Part shown: positions 53,732 through 64,000 of the stretch, in pieces
How the letters are laid out: each line of letters opens with the position of its first letter
Numbering within the stretch: position 1 is the first letter of the stretch
Origin: Bullera alba
Taxonomy: Eukaryota; Basidiomycota; Tremellomycetes; Tremellales; Bulleraceae
Reading direction: 5' to 3'
NCBI GenBank assembly: GCA_001600095.1
Contig: BCIX01000001.1
Location: 7,775,198 to 7,839,197, forward strand
DNA length: 64,000 nucleotides
The notes under the pieces: model-generated
What the model was told of the DNA's origin: nothing
What the model saw: the letters and a program-made list of their open reading frames with translations, nothing else
Database searches by the model: none
Position numbers and translations under genes: made by a program

Positions 53732-54366
53732 GCGTAGTCGTTAGCCACGTGTTATACTAGGGCGTCGCAGGCTAGGATGTCGAATGATGCAGTATTTGTA
53801 CCATGTGAATGTCGGAAAAGTCAGGTGGCTAGTGAGGTCGATGTCGACCTAGCTGATATCCTAGTGGAATGTTGACGTGAGATCCGCGGTCAGCGTGTGG
53901 GCGATGACCAGGGTATGCGATGCTACATGCACGACATGGGGGCGAAATGATAGAAGCAACCCTATGAGAATTCATCCGGTCGTCAAGTGTTCAAGGAAAC
54001 GAGAACGCCTCGACGCTGCATTGCCCGCTTGACTGATGGAAGCGTATTGCATGAGGACATGTGACAGTTCTTGAATGCTTCAGCAGTCAATCTGAGTCAG
54101 TGTTAAAGTGAGACTGCCATCAACCGTCTGGGGCCAGCCATAATCGGTGCAGTCAAATAAGCAGCAATCTTGAACATCAACTTGCCGTCCCAAATGGCCG
54201 CGGTCAAATGCTTCATTGTGGTATACAACGCTTGACCCGTCTCGAGGGTGGGGTATGTATCGGAGCTTGACACGAAGTGCACCTGTGGCAAAAGGCGCAA
54301 GTTCCACAAAGTCCAACTCGACCTCTCCCGCGTGATCCCCTGGCGATAAATAGTCATCGGAATCGA
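53732..54366. other. Intergenic 3' regions of convergent genes
   Basis: It lies between the acetyltransferase stop and the last coding bases of eIF1A, transcribed towards each other. It contains the eIF1A 3' UTR. Frames here are unsupported. Confidence 0.4.
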
Positions 54367-55059
54367 TTCTGCCAGACCAGTCAGCACGACCATCAACCGG
54401 AACTCGAGGCACCCACAGATGTCGTCAATGTCTGCCTCTTCGAACTCGACACCGCCTCCCTCTTCATCACTGCTTCCGCCGTCTCCACCCTCGGCAGCCT
54501 CGTTGATCGTGAAATCAGACTTGAGCTCGCCGTACGTTTTTAGATTTCTCGCCTCGTCTGCGGTGTACTTGTGGATCACGTCCGCGCGGTCGTCTTGAAA
54601 GTCTCGCAGCGAGAGGAGGATAATGTCTCCGGCGACGATCCAGACCTAAGCGCGTAGGGTCAATTGACGTCTCATTGATCGAAAGGTGCGCACCTTCTTC
54701 CTCATCTGTCCTCGGATTTGACCAAGTCGAGTCTCTCCATCCTGGCATTTGGCCTCTATTCTCCCGTTACCCAGCATCTTGACCACCTGGGCGTACTCTG
54801 CGCTTTGTCAGCAACGCCGTCCTGGATCATCTTTGACTCGGGACCCACCCTGTCCATCCTCTTTGAAGATCAACTCTCGCTTATCCCCCTCGGCATCGTT
54901 CTTTCCTCTTCTCCTGTTCTTGCCTCCCTATTCAAAGTCAGTATGCCAGAGATCGTTGATCCTTGGAGTTGTTCACCTTTCCTTTAGCCTAATGGACGTC
55001 AGTCAAACGCCCACGCGAGCCGTCGCCACAGGCTCCGCCTGTTCACTCACTTTCGGCAT
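54367..55059 (-). CDS. TIF11: Translation initiation factor eIF1A, 144 aa
   Basis: eIF1A binds the 40S A site and works with eIF1 in scanning and start selection. Six coding segments (55059-55051, 54988-54977, 54927-54849, 54797-54694, 54645-54417, 54368-54367) give 144 residues. The first exon codes only MPK and the second only AKGK, giving [20 protein letters not shown]. The OB-fold follows: [60 protein letters not shown], and [20 protein letters not shown]. The C-terminus is acidic and ends in the family's DIDDI. After that codon comes T and a GTGGGT donor; a 48-nt intron ends in CAG before AA, so the stop codon TAA is itself split by an intron. All joins are consistent with the known protein. 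Confidence 0.95.
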
Positions 55060-55581
55060 AGCGAATCTCTTTCAGATAGACTATGGGTATGTGTATTCCC
55101 TCGAGGGATCTGTGCTGTCGTCGAGCTGCTGCTGCGTTGACGTTGATAATATGCTACCTTGGTGGTGACGAAGGACAAAGAACATCCTATGTACAAGAGT
55201 CAGAGTCAGAGCTCGATGACGGAATCAAAACTTTCGCGGTTTTTCAGTCAAAGCGGGGTTTAGGCGCGGGGCCAGGCTGGGTGGCAAACCATTAGGCACG
55301 CAAACGGTTTGGGTGGCAAACATGATAGGCACGCTGGCTATGGTGGCGGAGCTGACCTCACCGTACTGTCACCCCCGTCGCGACTTTTGATCGTGTCCAA
55401 CGGGGGTCAGTCGGCATCGAAGAGGCTTGATCCAAGGTAGCTTCTGCGGGTCATCAGGAGGAAGGGAGGAGTAGTCGTGGCAGGAAGTATCGTCTGTATC
55501 ATCCGCTCACGCCCATATCACCGAACAACAACTAATACCGGCCATCAAACGCTTCGCTTCCTCCCTCCACCTTTTGCCCTC
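55060..55581. promoter_or_regulatory. Divergent promoter of eIF1A and the RING protein
   Basis: A 522-bp interval. Two direct copies of a GGTGGCAAAC(C/A)ATNAGGCACGC-type unit lie at about 55280-55302 and 55311-55333. Their role is unknown. Confidence 0.45.
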
Positions 55582-57552
55582 ATGCCTCCTATATCAGGGG
55601 GCACAGGCTCACCCATCACTGCCGAACCGTCTTTTTCCGTCGACTCTCACCAGCAACACCCATACGGAGATACAGCCACTCTCAACGTACCAAGTTCTAT
55701 GGACGGACCTCGACCTACGATCGCAGACGTTCAACTCCCCGCCAGGCGATCACTCCGGGATGGCCGCAAGTCGAAGAGCAGCAGCGCAGCGGGCAGTGCC
55801 ACAGGCAGTGCGGCGGGAAGCGTAGCTGGAAGTATAGGCGGCAGTAGGAGCAGGGCATCGAGCGTTGGAAGCAGTATCTCCTCGACCCGAGGTCGTGCGC
55901 AGAGCAGCAGTGCCAGGGGGATACCTCCGCGACCGTCGATCACGAGCTCGGATCAATTGTGGAATCATCCAGATCAGGAAGTAGAGGGAGTCGGAGGTAC
56001 CGCAAGACCTAGGATAACGCTCAGTATCCGCGGAGCGGCGGGCAGACCACCCGTCTCCTCGAGCCGCAGGAGCAGAGAGGACTTTGCTGGGCAAGGGCAG
56101 GAAAGGGTCGAAGCCGGGAATGGCTCTGGAAGAAGGGTCAGACGAGACAGCGATAGCGAGAGTAGCTCGTCCGACAGGCCTCTATCCACTATAACGGCCA
56201 GTCGTCGTGATAGGGCCGCAGGATCTCGATCAGAACGCCGCCCAAGTCTGGACTCTGGCTCGATACTTGGCTCTTCGGAACGCCCAGAACGATGTCCCCG
56301 TATCAAGCTCAGTATCCGTCGTCCACCCCCAAGACAGCTTAGATCGCCTTCGCACCCCGCACCTCCTCCCCCAGATACCGTCGATGGCAGTCCACGGCGC
56401 ACTCTAGACCGAACGACACTTGTGCCAAGTCACAACCCCAGCCAATCATCCCTCACGACATTCTCCTCCGGCTCGTCCTCCTCGAGTGCGAGCAACACTG
56501 GCGCAGCTCCCGCTGCCGCTATCGATGCGAATGGAGCGAGTGAGAGGAGGTTCACCGCGCAGGAAAAGGGAAAAGGCCGAGCAGTGATCACAATCGCAGT
56601 CGACTCGGACGACGACGAGGTCATGGACGACGACCTGGGACAAGGCGATCAGAGCGTCGTGATCACCGGTGTAGGCAAGGTGCCAAAGCGGAAGAGGCAG
56701 GAAAATGACGAGGATGTCGAGGTGGTTAACAGAGCCGAAGAGGAAGATGAAGATGAAGATGAAGACGACGAAGCTGAGGATCACAGTCTTACGGCGTATA
56801 GTGAGTATTCGGAACCTTCCGCTCTGCATCAAGGCTGATAATGCCAGCGTGCCCGGTATGCTTCTCTGCCCCAGAGCAAGCAGTGATGACACTGTGGTGA
56901 GTAAATCTTCCTAAGTGCTCGATGTGCCACTAAGCCAGCTCAGCGGACACGTGCTGTGTGCGAAATGCCTGTTCGACTCGCTCCTCGCTGCCATCAAGCG
57001 GAATCCCAACGTTTGGCCATCGATCTACGACGGCTATGACCGCGGCAGGGGCCGTGGTCGTGGTCGAGGTCGTGGGCATCGAGGCCGACGGGGCGGTATC
57101 CGAGGTGGTCACATTAACTACGACTCTCACTCGATCCCCTCGAACGACATCATGCCCAAAGTTAGGCAATTTGGTGGACCCGATCGCTGGACCCAGGAAG
57201 ACCTCACGGCCGTATGGTACGATCACCTCAATCTAGCCTACGAGAAGAAACTCCGCGCGAGCGGGATCGAGGACGATGCCACTCTGGAAGCAGTGAGGCA
57301 AGCGGACACCGAGGCTCCCAATAGAGACACAATGGTCGTCAAGCAGGAACTGACCGGATTGTGGAGTTTGCCCGGCGGCGAGTGGGTCGTGGAGGGAGAG
57401 TGTCCAGTGAGTCCGGGGAGCAGGGGTTGTGGTGTTGAGCTGAGAGTGGTGGAAAGGTCTGTCGCAAGGTCCTGCCGGGGGGATATGGACCCGTGGGATC
57501 GAACATAGGCGCCATTGTGCCTCTTGTCCATGTCGTCGGTGGCGGCGAGTAA
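55582..57552 (+). CDS. RING ubiquitin ligase with a split RING and SUMO-binding-like motifs, 608 aa
   Basis: Four exons (55582-56800, 56848-56896, 56944-57406, 57457-57552) give 608 residues. The frame is open upstream, but ATG 55582 (MPPISGGTG) is the first. The first ~340 residues are disordered and Ser/Arg-rich with repeated RITLSIR/RIKLSIR elements. Residues ~335-375 hold a hydrophobic-acidic stretch (AVITIAVDSDDDEVMDDD) and SVVITGVG, which look like SUMO-interacting motifs. The RING begins TCPVCFSAPEQAVMTLCGHV, then LCAKCLFDSL. The final Cys pair (GECPVCRKVLPGGYG) comes only after ~150 residues that include an RGRGRGRGRGHRGRRGG stretch. Slx8/RNF4-type STUbLs have the same start of RING and SIMs, so a STUbL role is inferred. 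Confidence 0.72.
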
Positions 57553-58089
57553 CGGAAGGAGGAGGGGGAGTTTGCATTTGTCAGTGTCACACCAATGACT
57601 GCCGGCTACGAATGTTCATAGCCATTCAGACAGGGAGGCAGTCAGAGCCACTGCCCCAGCCTACCATGCATATCCATGTTCATGAGCACCCCGACCGGAT
57701 AGCTCACAGTCATCGCCGTATGTATACCCAGTTGCGAGCTCTTCCGAATTTGATTCCGTGCCGTCGACACGCATCCTCGCCTCTGCCGAGTCCGCATTCC
57801 CGAAATTTTGACTGACTTGGGATTCGATCCATCTCATTCCAGCAACTAGCATCATCAATCCACGGCATCGACCAGTATAGCGGAGGGGCATAGTGGACAG
57901 AGAAGGGATATTGACACTCGGATCATGAGATTGACGAGTGGTCAGAGGAAAAATTAAAGGAAGATATCGACCATATAATACACATTCACCAATCCATCGA
58001 TCTCGGTCACAACATTGACCTGGAGATCGCACCGTCACCACTTGCCCCCACATACCTAGGCTCTTGATCGAGTCTGTAATACACTCAAC
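57553..58089. promoter_or_regulatory. Promoter interval of the PPR gene
   Basis: A 537-bp interval. AT-rich AAAAATTAAAGGAAGATATC and CATATAATACAC (57950-57987) lie ~110-140 nt upstream of the ATG at 58090. No coding evidence. Confidence 0.4.
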
Positions 58090-61000
58090 ATGCCTATCAA
58101 GTCGCTGTACGTTGTCCAACCAGGATCTATGGAATGATCATAACTAATCCCAACGCGTAGAAACCACCTGCGACCTCTGCTCCGACTTCCATCTCATCCC
58201 GCTCCCTCCCCCGAGCACTTCTCCTCCAACCCCTCGCTCCTGCATCACCTCCCATCCCAATCTGGCCCATCGACACAGTCGCTCAGCAACTCGTCGTCCT
58301 TCTTCGCCCCTGGAACCTCGAACGCCGGCAATGCAAGTGGCGCCGGCGCCGGTCGTTCGGGCTGGGGTTCGTCCACCGGGTCGTCCTCTGGGAGCGGATA
58401 CACTGGTCATGCGCGAGCATTCCTCTCCCTGCCGCAGGGCGATGTGGGAAACTCGATCACACAGCCAGGAGGCAATAGCACGGATAATGAGCAAAAGAGG
58501 AGATTGAAATTGGAAGCTCAGCAGAATACCCTTCTGAGGCATAGCCTCAGCAAGAGGGTAGAGCTGGTCAATATCGACGAAGGGGACCTAGGCAGGAGGG
58601 TACATCGACAAATAGAAGCGAGGGGCTCGAGCTCGATTCAGCTTGTCGATCTGGAAGCGGCAAGCTCGATACCATCGTTAGACGTTCGACACAGTACAAT
58701 CACATACCCCTCGACGCAGAGATCTAGCACTCCGCTGCCGATCCGATCGGCAAATGTGCCACCTCGACTACGAGCCATTCCCCGCTCACAGTCCTCGCTG
58801 GAGATATGGCAGTTGAGCACTTCGCCGCTGAGTCGCAGTGTGTCGCTACGGGCATTGTCAACACGCTCGCCACACCAATCCCTGCCCGAGGGCGAGATTG
58901 ACGAGACTGTTCTGGATCTAGCTGGCGAGTCCGCCGGCCTGGGCTTGTCCTCGGTCGGTTCGCTCACCACACCGCCAATCTCCACCAGGGTGATCGGTCA
59001 GCCAAATCGGGTCTTGATGGATCTAGCCGGTCTCGACCTCCCCGGCACACAATCCCGTCCATTCAGAACGCTCGGCCAGAGGAGGAATAGCACGGCAGCT
59101 GCCGGACAGAACTACAACGATGCGCGAGCAGGACCGAGCAGGAGACGAGCTCAAGCCACCTCGCCCGAAGCAGCCGCAATCAGCAATGCCATCATGTCGG
59201 CGGCCCGGGACGGACGTGTTGATATCGCCCGAGATCTAATCCAGTACTACCGACAAGACCGGACACCATCCGCTTTCGCCGCTCCCCCCACCTCTCGACC
59301 CGACCTCAAACTGCCCCAAGGCTACGACACGTATACGTACAACACGTGTCTCTCCGCCCTGGTCTTCTTCCGAGAGCCTGGACAATCGATCGCTCTCCTG
59401 CTCGAGACGTACAATGAGATGCTGGAGAGAGACTGTGTGCCAAACGGCGAGACTTTTACCCATATCATCCAGGGCCTCGCCCAGCGAGAGCAGGATATTG
59501 TCAAAGCCACCAAGACTGCCGAAAAGGAGATCAAATGGCACGAATGGACAATGAGCAAAGTGGACGGAGACGCCGAGATGGCATTTACCCCTGGTGACTT
59601 GAAGAAGAGGGAGAACAGATGGCAGGAGGTAGAGTCGTACAAGGCCGAAGGCAACTATGACACTTTGGTCGCCCTACTCGACCACGTCGAAGACTTGGCG
59701 CCTACTGGAGATCTGATCGACTATCGCGCCATCAACAGCATCGCCCGGCTCGCATCCGAGAGGGGCGATATCCCGGTCATGAAGCGGATTATCCAACTTT
59801 GCGGGGCACACCGGATCAGAGGTCAGGGCGATCGAACTCGATATCTCCTCACGACGCTGGCCAACGCCGGCGACGCGGAAGCGCTCCGAGCGACGTGGTT
59901 GAAGAACAAGCAGTCCGACCTCAGTAGTCGTCCCAACCAAGACGAGCAAAGAGCCGCCGATGGGTCGGCGCTGCTTGCAAGGCGCAAGCTGTGGACAGAC
60001 GCCGTTATCGCCTTTTTCATCGCCAAGGAGCCCGAGATCGGATACAGCCTGATCAAGGAGATGCTCGAGTCAAAGGGCAACAGCGGTACGGTCGCTCCCT
60101 CACTCAACAGGGACGGCATCTACCTCCTCGTCCACTACCTCGCCGAGCTTGGATACCCCGATTTCGCACACGAACTGCTCGTGGCCAGCGTTCCGATCGT
60201 CGGCCCGCATACCAACTTGTACCGTGCGTACGACGCCCTCGGACAGTCGTACCTCCTGCAAGATCGGGTGATGGACGCGTACGACTTTGCCGCAAAGTAC
60301 TACTTTGGCGTCAAGAACAACAACGAGGCGTTCAACCAGATCTCCACCTTTTGCCAGAGATTGATCATGGCAATCTTGGACAGAGCGCTCGTCGAGGACG
60401 ACGCGACGAGGGTGGGAGAATACTTGAATTGTGTCAACCTGCTCAGGGGCTCGACGAAGGAGATTCAATCTTGGTACCCAATGGCCAAGGTCTACGCCAA
60501 TGTCTGCAAGAAGCACGGTCGACTCCATTCTTCGGTCGACGCGTTTGGGTATCTGTTCGCCTCGAAGGCTCAGGCCCGCGCGTCAGAGTCGACGACGCTT
60601 GGGGAAGAGGAGAAACGACAATTCGCCGCCTTTCAGCAATACGTCCGGTCCTTGGTCGTCGTTGACGAGAGCAAGCCAGACGACCTCGACACCAGCGATG
60701 CGGTAGCCTTGTACAGTATGATACGGTCAGTAAGTCGATTCGGCCGACAAGGATCGGCATGTCCCCCCGACCCCATCTCGGTCGAATGCGCCAACGCCGT
60801 CGTCTCTCGATATCGACAATCCCGGGCGCAGGGTCTCGCCCATGGCGGGCACGCTGATCGATGGGTATTCAACAATGGCCGACCATTCATGCAGTTGATC
60901 CAAATTGCACTGTATGGTCGATCGAAGGACGTCGAGGAAGATGCCGATATCTGGCTCTTACTCATGGAAGACCTCGCCTCCTTGAGCACTCAGTTCATTT

Positions 61001-63323
61001 CCTACCTGCCCCACGTGGATAACACTGTCAACAGCCTTCCGCATCATTTCAACTCGACCATGACCGACCTGTCGCGACACCTGGTTCGCCATTTCGGCCA
61101 GGATCGATCGAGAGAGCTGTTGAGCAAAGTCTACCCCGGTGACAAGGTCGACGAGTTGATGGCAAAGGCTACCGAGGTGGCAGGCACTCAGCCTCGCACG
61201 TCCAAGCTGGAAGTCGAGCTCCCGGTCACCCCACCCGCAATGTACTCGACTCTGCCAGCTGAAGAGCCCCAGCCCGAGGCAGCCGCCGACTCGAGCGCCA
61301 CTGCCGAGCCAACCGAAGCGACGGGATTCAACCCCGAGGACGACAACCCCTTCTTGCTCCCGTTCAACCGCAACAAAAAGCTGATCATCAAGCAATCGCT
61401 CAACACCCTGATGCACGTTCACACGTATGACCAGCCAAGTCGAGGTGGAAAGAACTCGCCAATCCTTGCCGCCTACCAGCGCCTCAGGGAGAACTTGAGA
61501 CAGAACAACCATGTCGCCAGTCCCATGAGTCTGGCTCGGCTCGTCGACTCGCTCTCCATGGTCCCCGGTTCGATCGACAAGTGTCTCGAGGTTTACACTC
61601 TTGCCCAATACGTCATCCGAAACTGCTGTCGCCCCGAGGAACAGATGAGGCACTGGCTCTCTGTGGAGAATGCAATGCTGCAAGCCCACTGTCGACTCGG
61701 ATTCCTCGAGCAGGCAGGGCTCAATAGGGCGCAGATCATCAACGCCGGATACGCCCCGAATGCCGATTCGTACGGCACCATGATCAACTATGCCAAAGAC
61801 ACCACCGACGACGCCCTCGTCGCCAGAGAGCTCTTTGACGAGAGTCGGAGGCTGGGCGTCAAGCCCACCTTGTTCCTGTACAACACTGTCATTTCGAAAC
61901 TCGGCAAGGCGCGAAAGGCCGAATGGGCCATCGAGCTGTTCAAGCACATGAAGGCAGCTGGTTTCACGCCCACCTCAGTGACCTACGGCGCTGTGATTGT
62001 GAGTATGGGGTGTACTACTATTGCCGAGTCGCTGATCTCTTGACAGAACGCTTGTACACGAGTCGGAGATGGAGAATCCGCCGCGACGCTCTTTGCCGAG
62101 ATGGAATCGTCGCCAAACTTCAAGCCGAGGGTTCCGCCCTTCAAGTGAGTGATCTCCGTGCTATTCGTGTGCCCTGACTGACTCGCAATTTAGCACGATG
62201 ATGCAGTACCACTTGACGACCGAGCCTTCGCGTGGAAAGGTGTTGTACTACTTTAACCGAATGGCTCAATACAGAGTACTCCCCACAGAACACACGTACA
62301 AGCTCCTCCTGGACGCCTACGTCTCGCTCCAGCCTGTCGACATGGAATCGATGGACCTGATCTTTACTCAGTTGCAAAACAACCCGAAACTTCGGGTCCA
62401 AGGCACGCACTGGGCATCCGTCATCAGCGCCCACGGTCTGTATCAGGGCAATGTGGACAAGGCGCTCGAAATCTTCAACAGCATCCCCTCGCATCCGACC
62501 TCTCGAGTAGAGCTCAAGACCGAGCCAGTGGTCTGGGAGGCCATCCTCCACGTCATGGCCAACAAGGGCACCATGGCGCAATTGGAGGCTATGCGAGAGC
62601 GAATGGTTGAAATGGGCGCTCAGACCACGGCCTACGTGAACAATGTCCTGATCACCGGGTATGCCAAGAACGGAGCGATCGACAGGGCAAGGGAGCTATT
62701 CGAGGACATGGCCGATGGGGAAGTTGGCGTCGCCGCGCCCAACAACCACCCCGAGCTGCGGACCTCGAGTGGAAACTTGAAGCCGTCGACGAGAACGCCT
62801 GTGCCCACGTCGGTCGTGTATCGCGAGCCAAGCACGTTCGAGGCCATGCTCCGCGCCGAGCTGCTCTACGGGGACGAAGAGGCCGCCAGGGTCGTACTGG
62901 CCAGGATGGAGGACAGGAGGTATCCCGTCAACGTGTTCATGAAGGTCAGAGCGCTGTACGACGATCACGTGGTGAGTCGAACTCTGGCAAACTGTGTGGT
63001 GATGCTGACTTTTTCACCAGATCCGAACGGCGGCATCGTCGGTATCGGCGGCGTCATCGCCGGCAGAGTTGCCTCAGCAGACAGAGTCGGCAATAGATCC
63101 CCTGATTGACGCCGATCCATCCTCATCACCCACTTTTCTCCCGAGACATGAGCACGAGGATCACCAGGCCGATCTCTATCACGCCAAGAAACCGTCGACG
63201 GCACAGGCCTCCCCGGTGGACATACCGACGGTGATGACCGCGAGCCCGAACGCCGCGACATACGTCTCGGACTTGTTTGGCGGTCACGCCGTCGACGAGT
63301 CCAGGGTGCTCAGTCCCAACTAG
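58090..63323 (+). CDS. Very large pentatricopeptide-repeat protein, 1677 aa
   Basis: PPR proteins bind organellar RNA and govern its processing or translation. Five exons (58090-58106, 58161-61998, 62047-62144, 62194-62971, 63021-63323) give 1677 residues. The 17-nt first exon (MPIKSL) joins NHLRPLLRLPSHPAPS, which reads as a mitochondrial presequence. After a Ser/Gly-rich region, PPR motifs appear at ~390-440 (YNTCLSALVFFREPGQSIAL, VPNGETFTHIIQGLA). They recur as a dense tract at ~1195-1560 (YAPNADSYGTMINYAKDTTD, VKPTLFLYNTVISKLGKARK, FTPTSVTYGAVINACTRVGD, TAYVNNVLITGYAKNGAIDR). The segment between is helical and repeat-like. The C-terminal 100 residues are disordered. By size and position of repeats it resembles fungal CYA-5/Pet309-type translational activators, but the target RNA cannot be inferred. 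Confidence 0.88.
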
Positions 63324-63624
63324 GGCAAGTGCATGGAAGTGGTGTCAATAGAGGGAGATGCCAGGCGGATGGGAGACAGGATGGTCAGATAGACCAAGGA
63401 GATCAATTGTGAAGATTACTCGACGTCGACTAGCCACGGGCAGTCGACAACAACAAACAACACCACTCGGCATGGATCCCGCATGTATAAGTAGAACACT
63501 GTACACATAGAGCTTGGCCATTAGGGGCAGTCGGCGAGGGTTAGGTAGATGAGCGAGTGCCGTACGCAGAATTGAACATGCAATAGATCGATACACTCCA
63601 GATGCTAGTCCCATCCTAGTACAG
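63324..63624. other. Convergent 3' region
   Basis: A 301-bp interval between the stops of the PPR gene and the gamma-glutamyltransferase gene. A small AACAACAAACAACAACAC-like stretch (63450-63467) is the only low-complexity feature. Confidence 0.4.
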
Positions 63625-64000
63625 CTATGACTTGGCTTGGGTGTCTTGCACTTGCACAACGCTGCCGCCCGAGTCGAACTTCCTCGGGTCACCCACCGCC
63701 TCCCACTCTGGCCCGGGGAGGAACTTGATAGCACACGTCGTACTCCGATTAGCTACCAGAGTCACTAGTCAGCCCGGATCTCTGATCTCTCTACGGGGCT
63801 GGAGAGGAGAGGTGGATCGCGATGGCAGTGGAGGGACTCACCTGCGACCCATTCGATCTTGTGGCCTTTATCCCTCAATCCAGCCTCCAGCTCTGGCGTA
63901 AACCCCTCGACAGGACCTGAATGGCAGTTTGACCGTTCTAACAAGGAGACGTTGGGTAAGATCTGATTATGAAGTCGTCTTGACCGCAGTGCCTCCTCCG
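63625..64000 (-). CDS. Gamma-glutamyltransferase, C-terminal part (cut by window edge)
   Basis: GGTs cleave gamma-glutamyl bonds of glutathione and pass the glutamyl group to water or amino acids. They mature by self-cleavage into two chains. Only two exons are inside the window: from the right edge to 63842, and 63752-63625 with the stop. They encode 94 C-terminal residues: SRRLHNQILPNVSLLERSNC, GFTPELEAGLRDKGHKIEWV, then TTCAIKFLPGPEWEAVGDPR and the end KFDSGGSVVQ. The RLHNQxLP, GF.xE/L.xGLxxxGH and (A/G)DPRK blocks are typical of the small catalytic chain. The nucleophile Thr and most of the gene lie beyond 64000. The split Ala codon at the junction confirms the splice. Confidence 0.85.

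Overview
The window is nuclear DNA from a filamentous or yeast-like fungus. Almost every gene is broken by short introns (about 40-70 nt, GTRNGT donors, CTNAY-type branch points, some exons only 9-25 nt), genes are tightly packed on both strands, and the recognisable proteins are eukaryotic housekeeping families. The intron density and protein style fit a basidiomycete, probably a Tremellomycete (Cryptococcus/Kwoniella-like). That placement is inference; no rRNA is present to confirm it.

Layout. 0.6-3.5 kb: two disordered proteins of unknown function. 4-9.5 kb: RACK1/Gib2 with a U24-type C/D snoRNA in its fourth intron, a PDCD5-family protein, a Caprin-like RGG protein and an unknown protein. 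10-15.9 kb: small acidic or disordered proteins and the NAC beta subunit. 16.4-21.1 kb: a candidate securin, a basic nucleolar-type protein and a METTL18/Hpm1 histidine methyltransferase. 22.4-27.4 kb: a PH-like protein and an acidic protein with an internal repeat. 27.9-30.3 kb: three small single-membrane-span proteins in a row. 31-43.7 kb: a gene-poor accessory zone with three paralogous secreted proteins carrying dibasic processing sites, a secreted Thr/Val-repeat protein built from 13 small exons, and a CaM-kinase. 43.7-64 kb: a second dense core with a DUF1349 protein, PNP/PMP oxidase (PDX3), NOC2, the ERAD ligase HRD1, a hexapeptide acetyltransferase, eIF1A, a RING protein with a split RING, a very large PPR protein, and the 3' end of a gamma-glutamyltransferase cut by the window edge.

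How the genes relate. There are no operons or biosynthetic clusters. Several genes serve translation and ribosome biogenesis (RACK1, U24, NAC beta, eIF1A, NOC2, Hpm1) and others regulated protein turnover (HRD1, the RING protein, two KEN-box proteins), but this is a neighbourhood of housekeeping genes rather than a pathway.

The most unusual signals are in the gene-poor zone. Its non-coding DNA (about 40.5-43.5 kb, and again near 30.8-31.05 kb) is full of tandem duplications whose sequence changes from place to place but whose period stays at 10 bp. A dispersed ~55-bp repeat occurs at 43.4 kb and, inverted, at 48.9 kb; the second copy carries one extra ~10-bp unit, which suggests such duplications arise as discrete events. 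The secreted three-copy family sits in and beside this zone.
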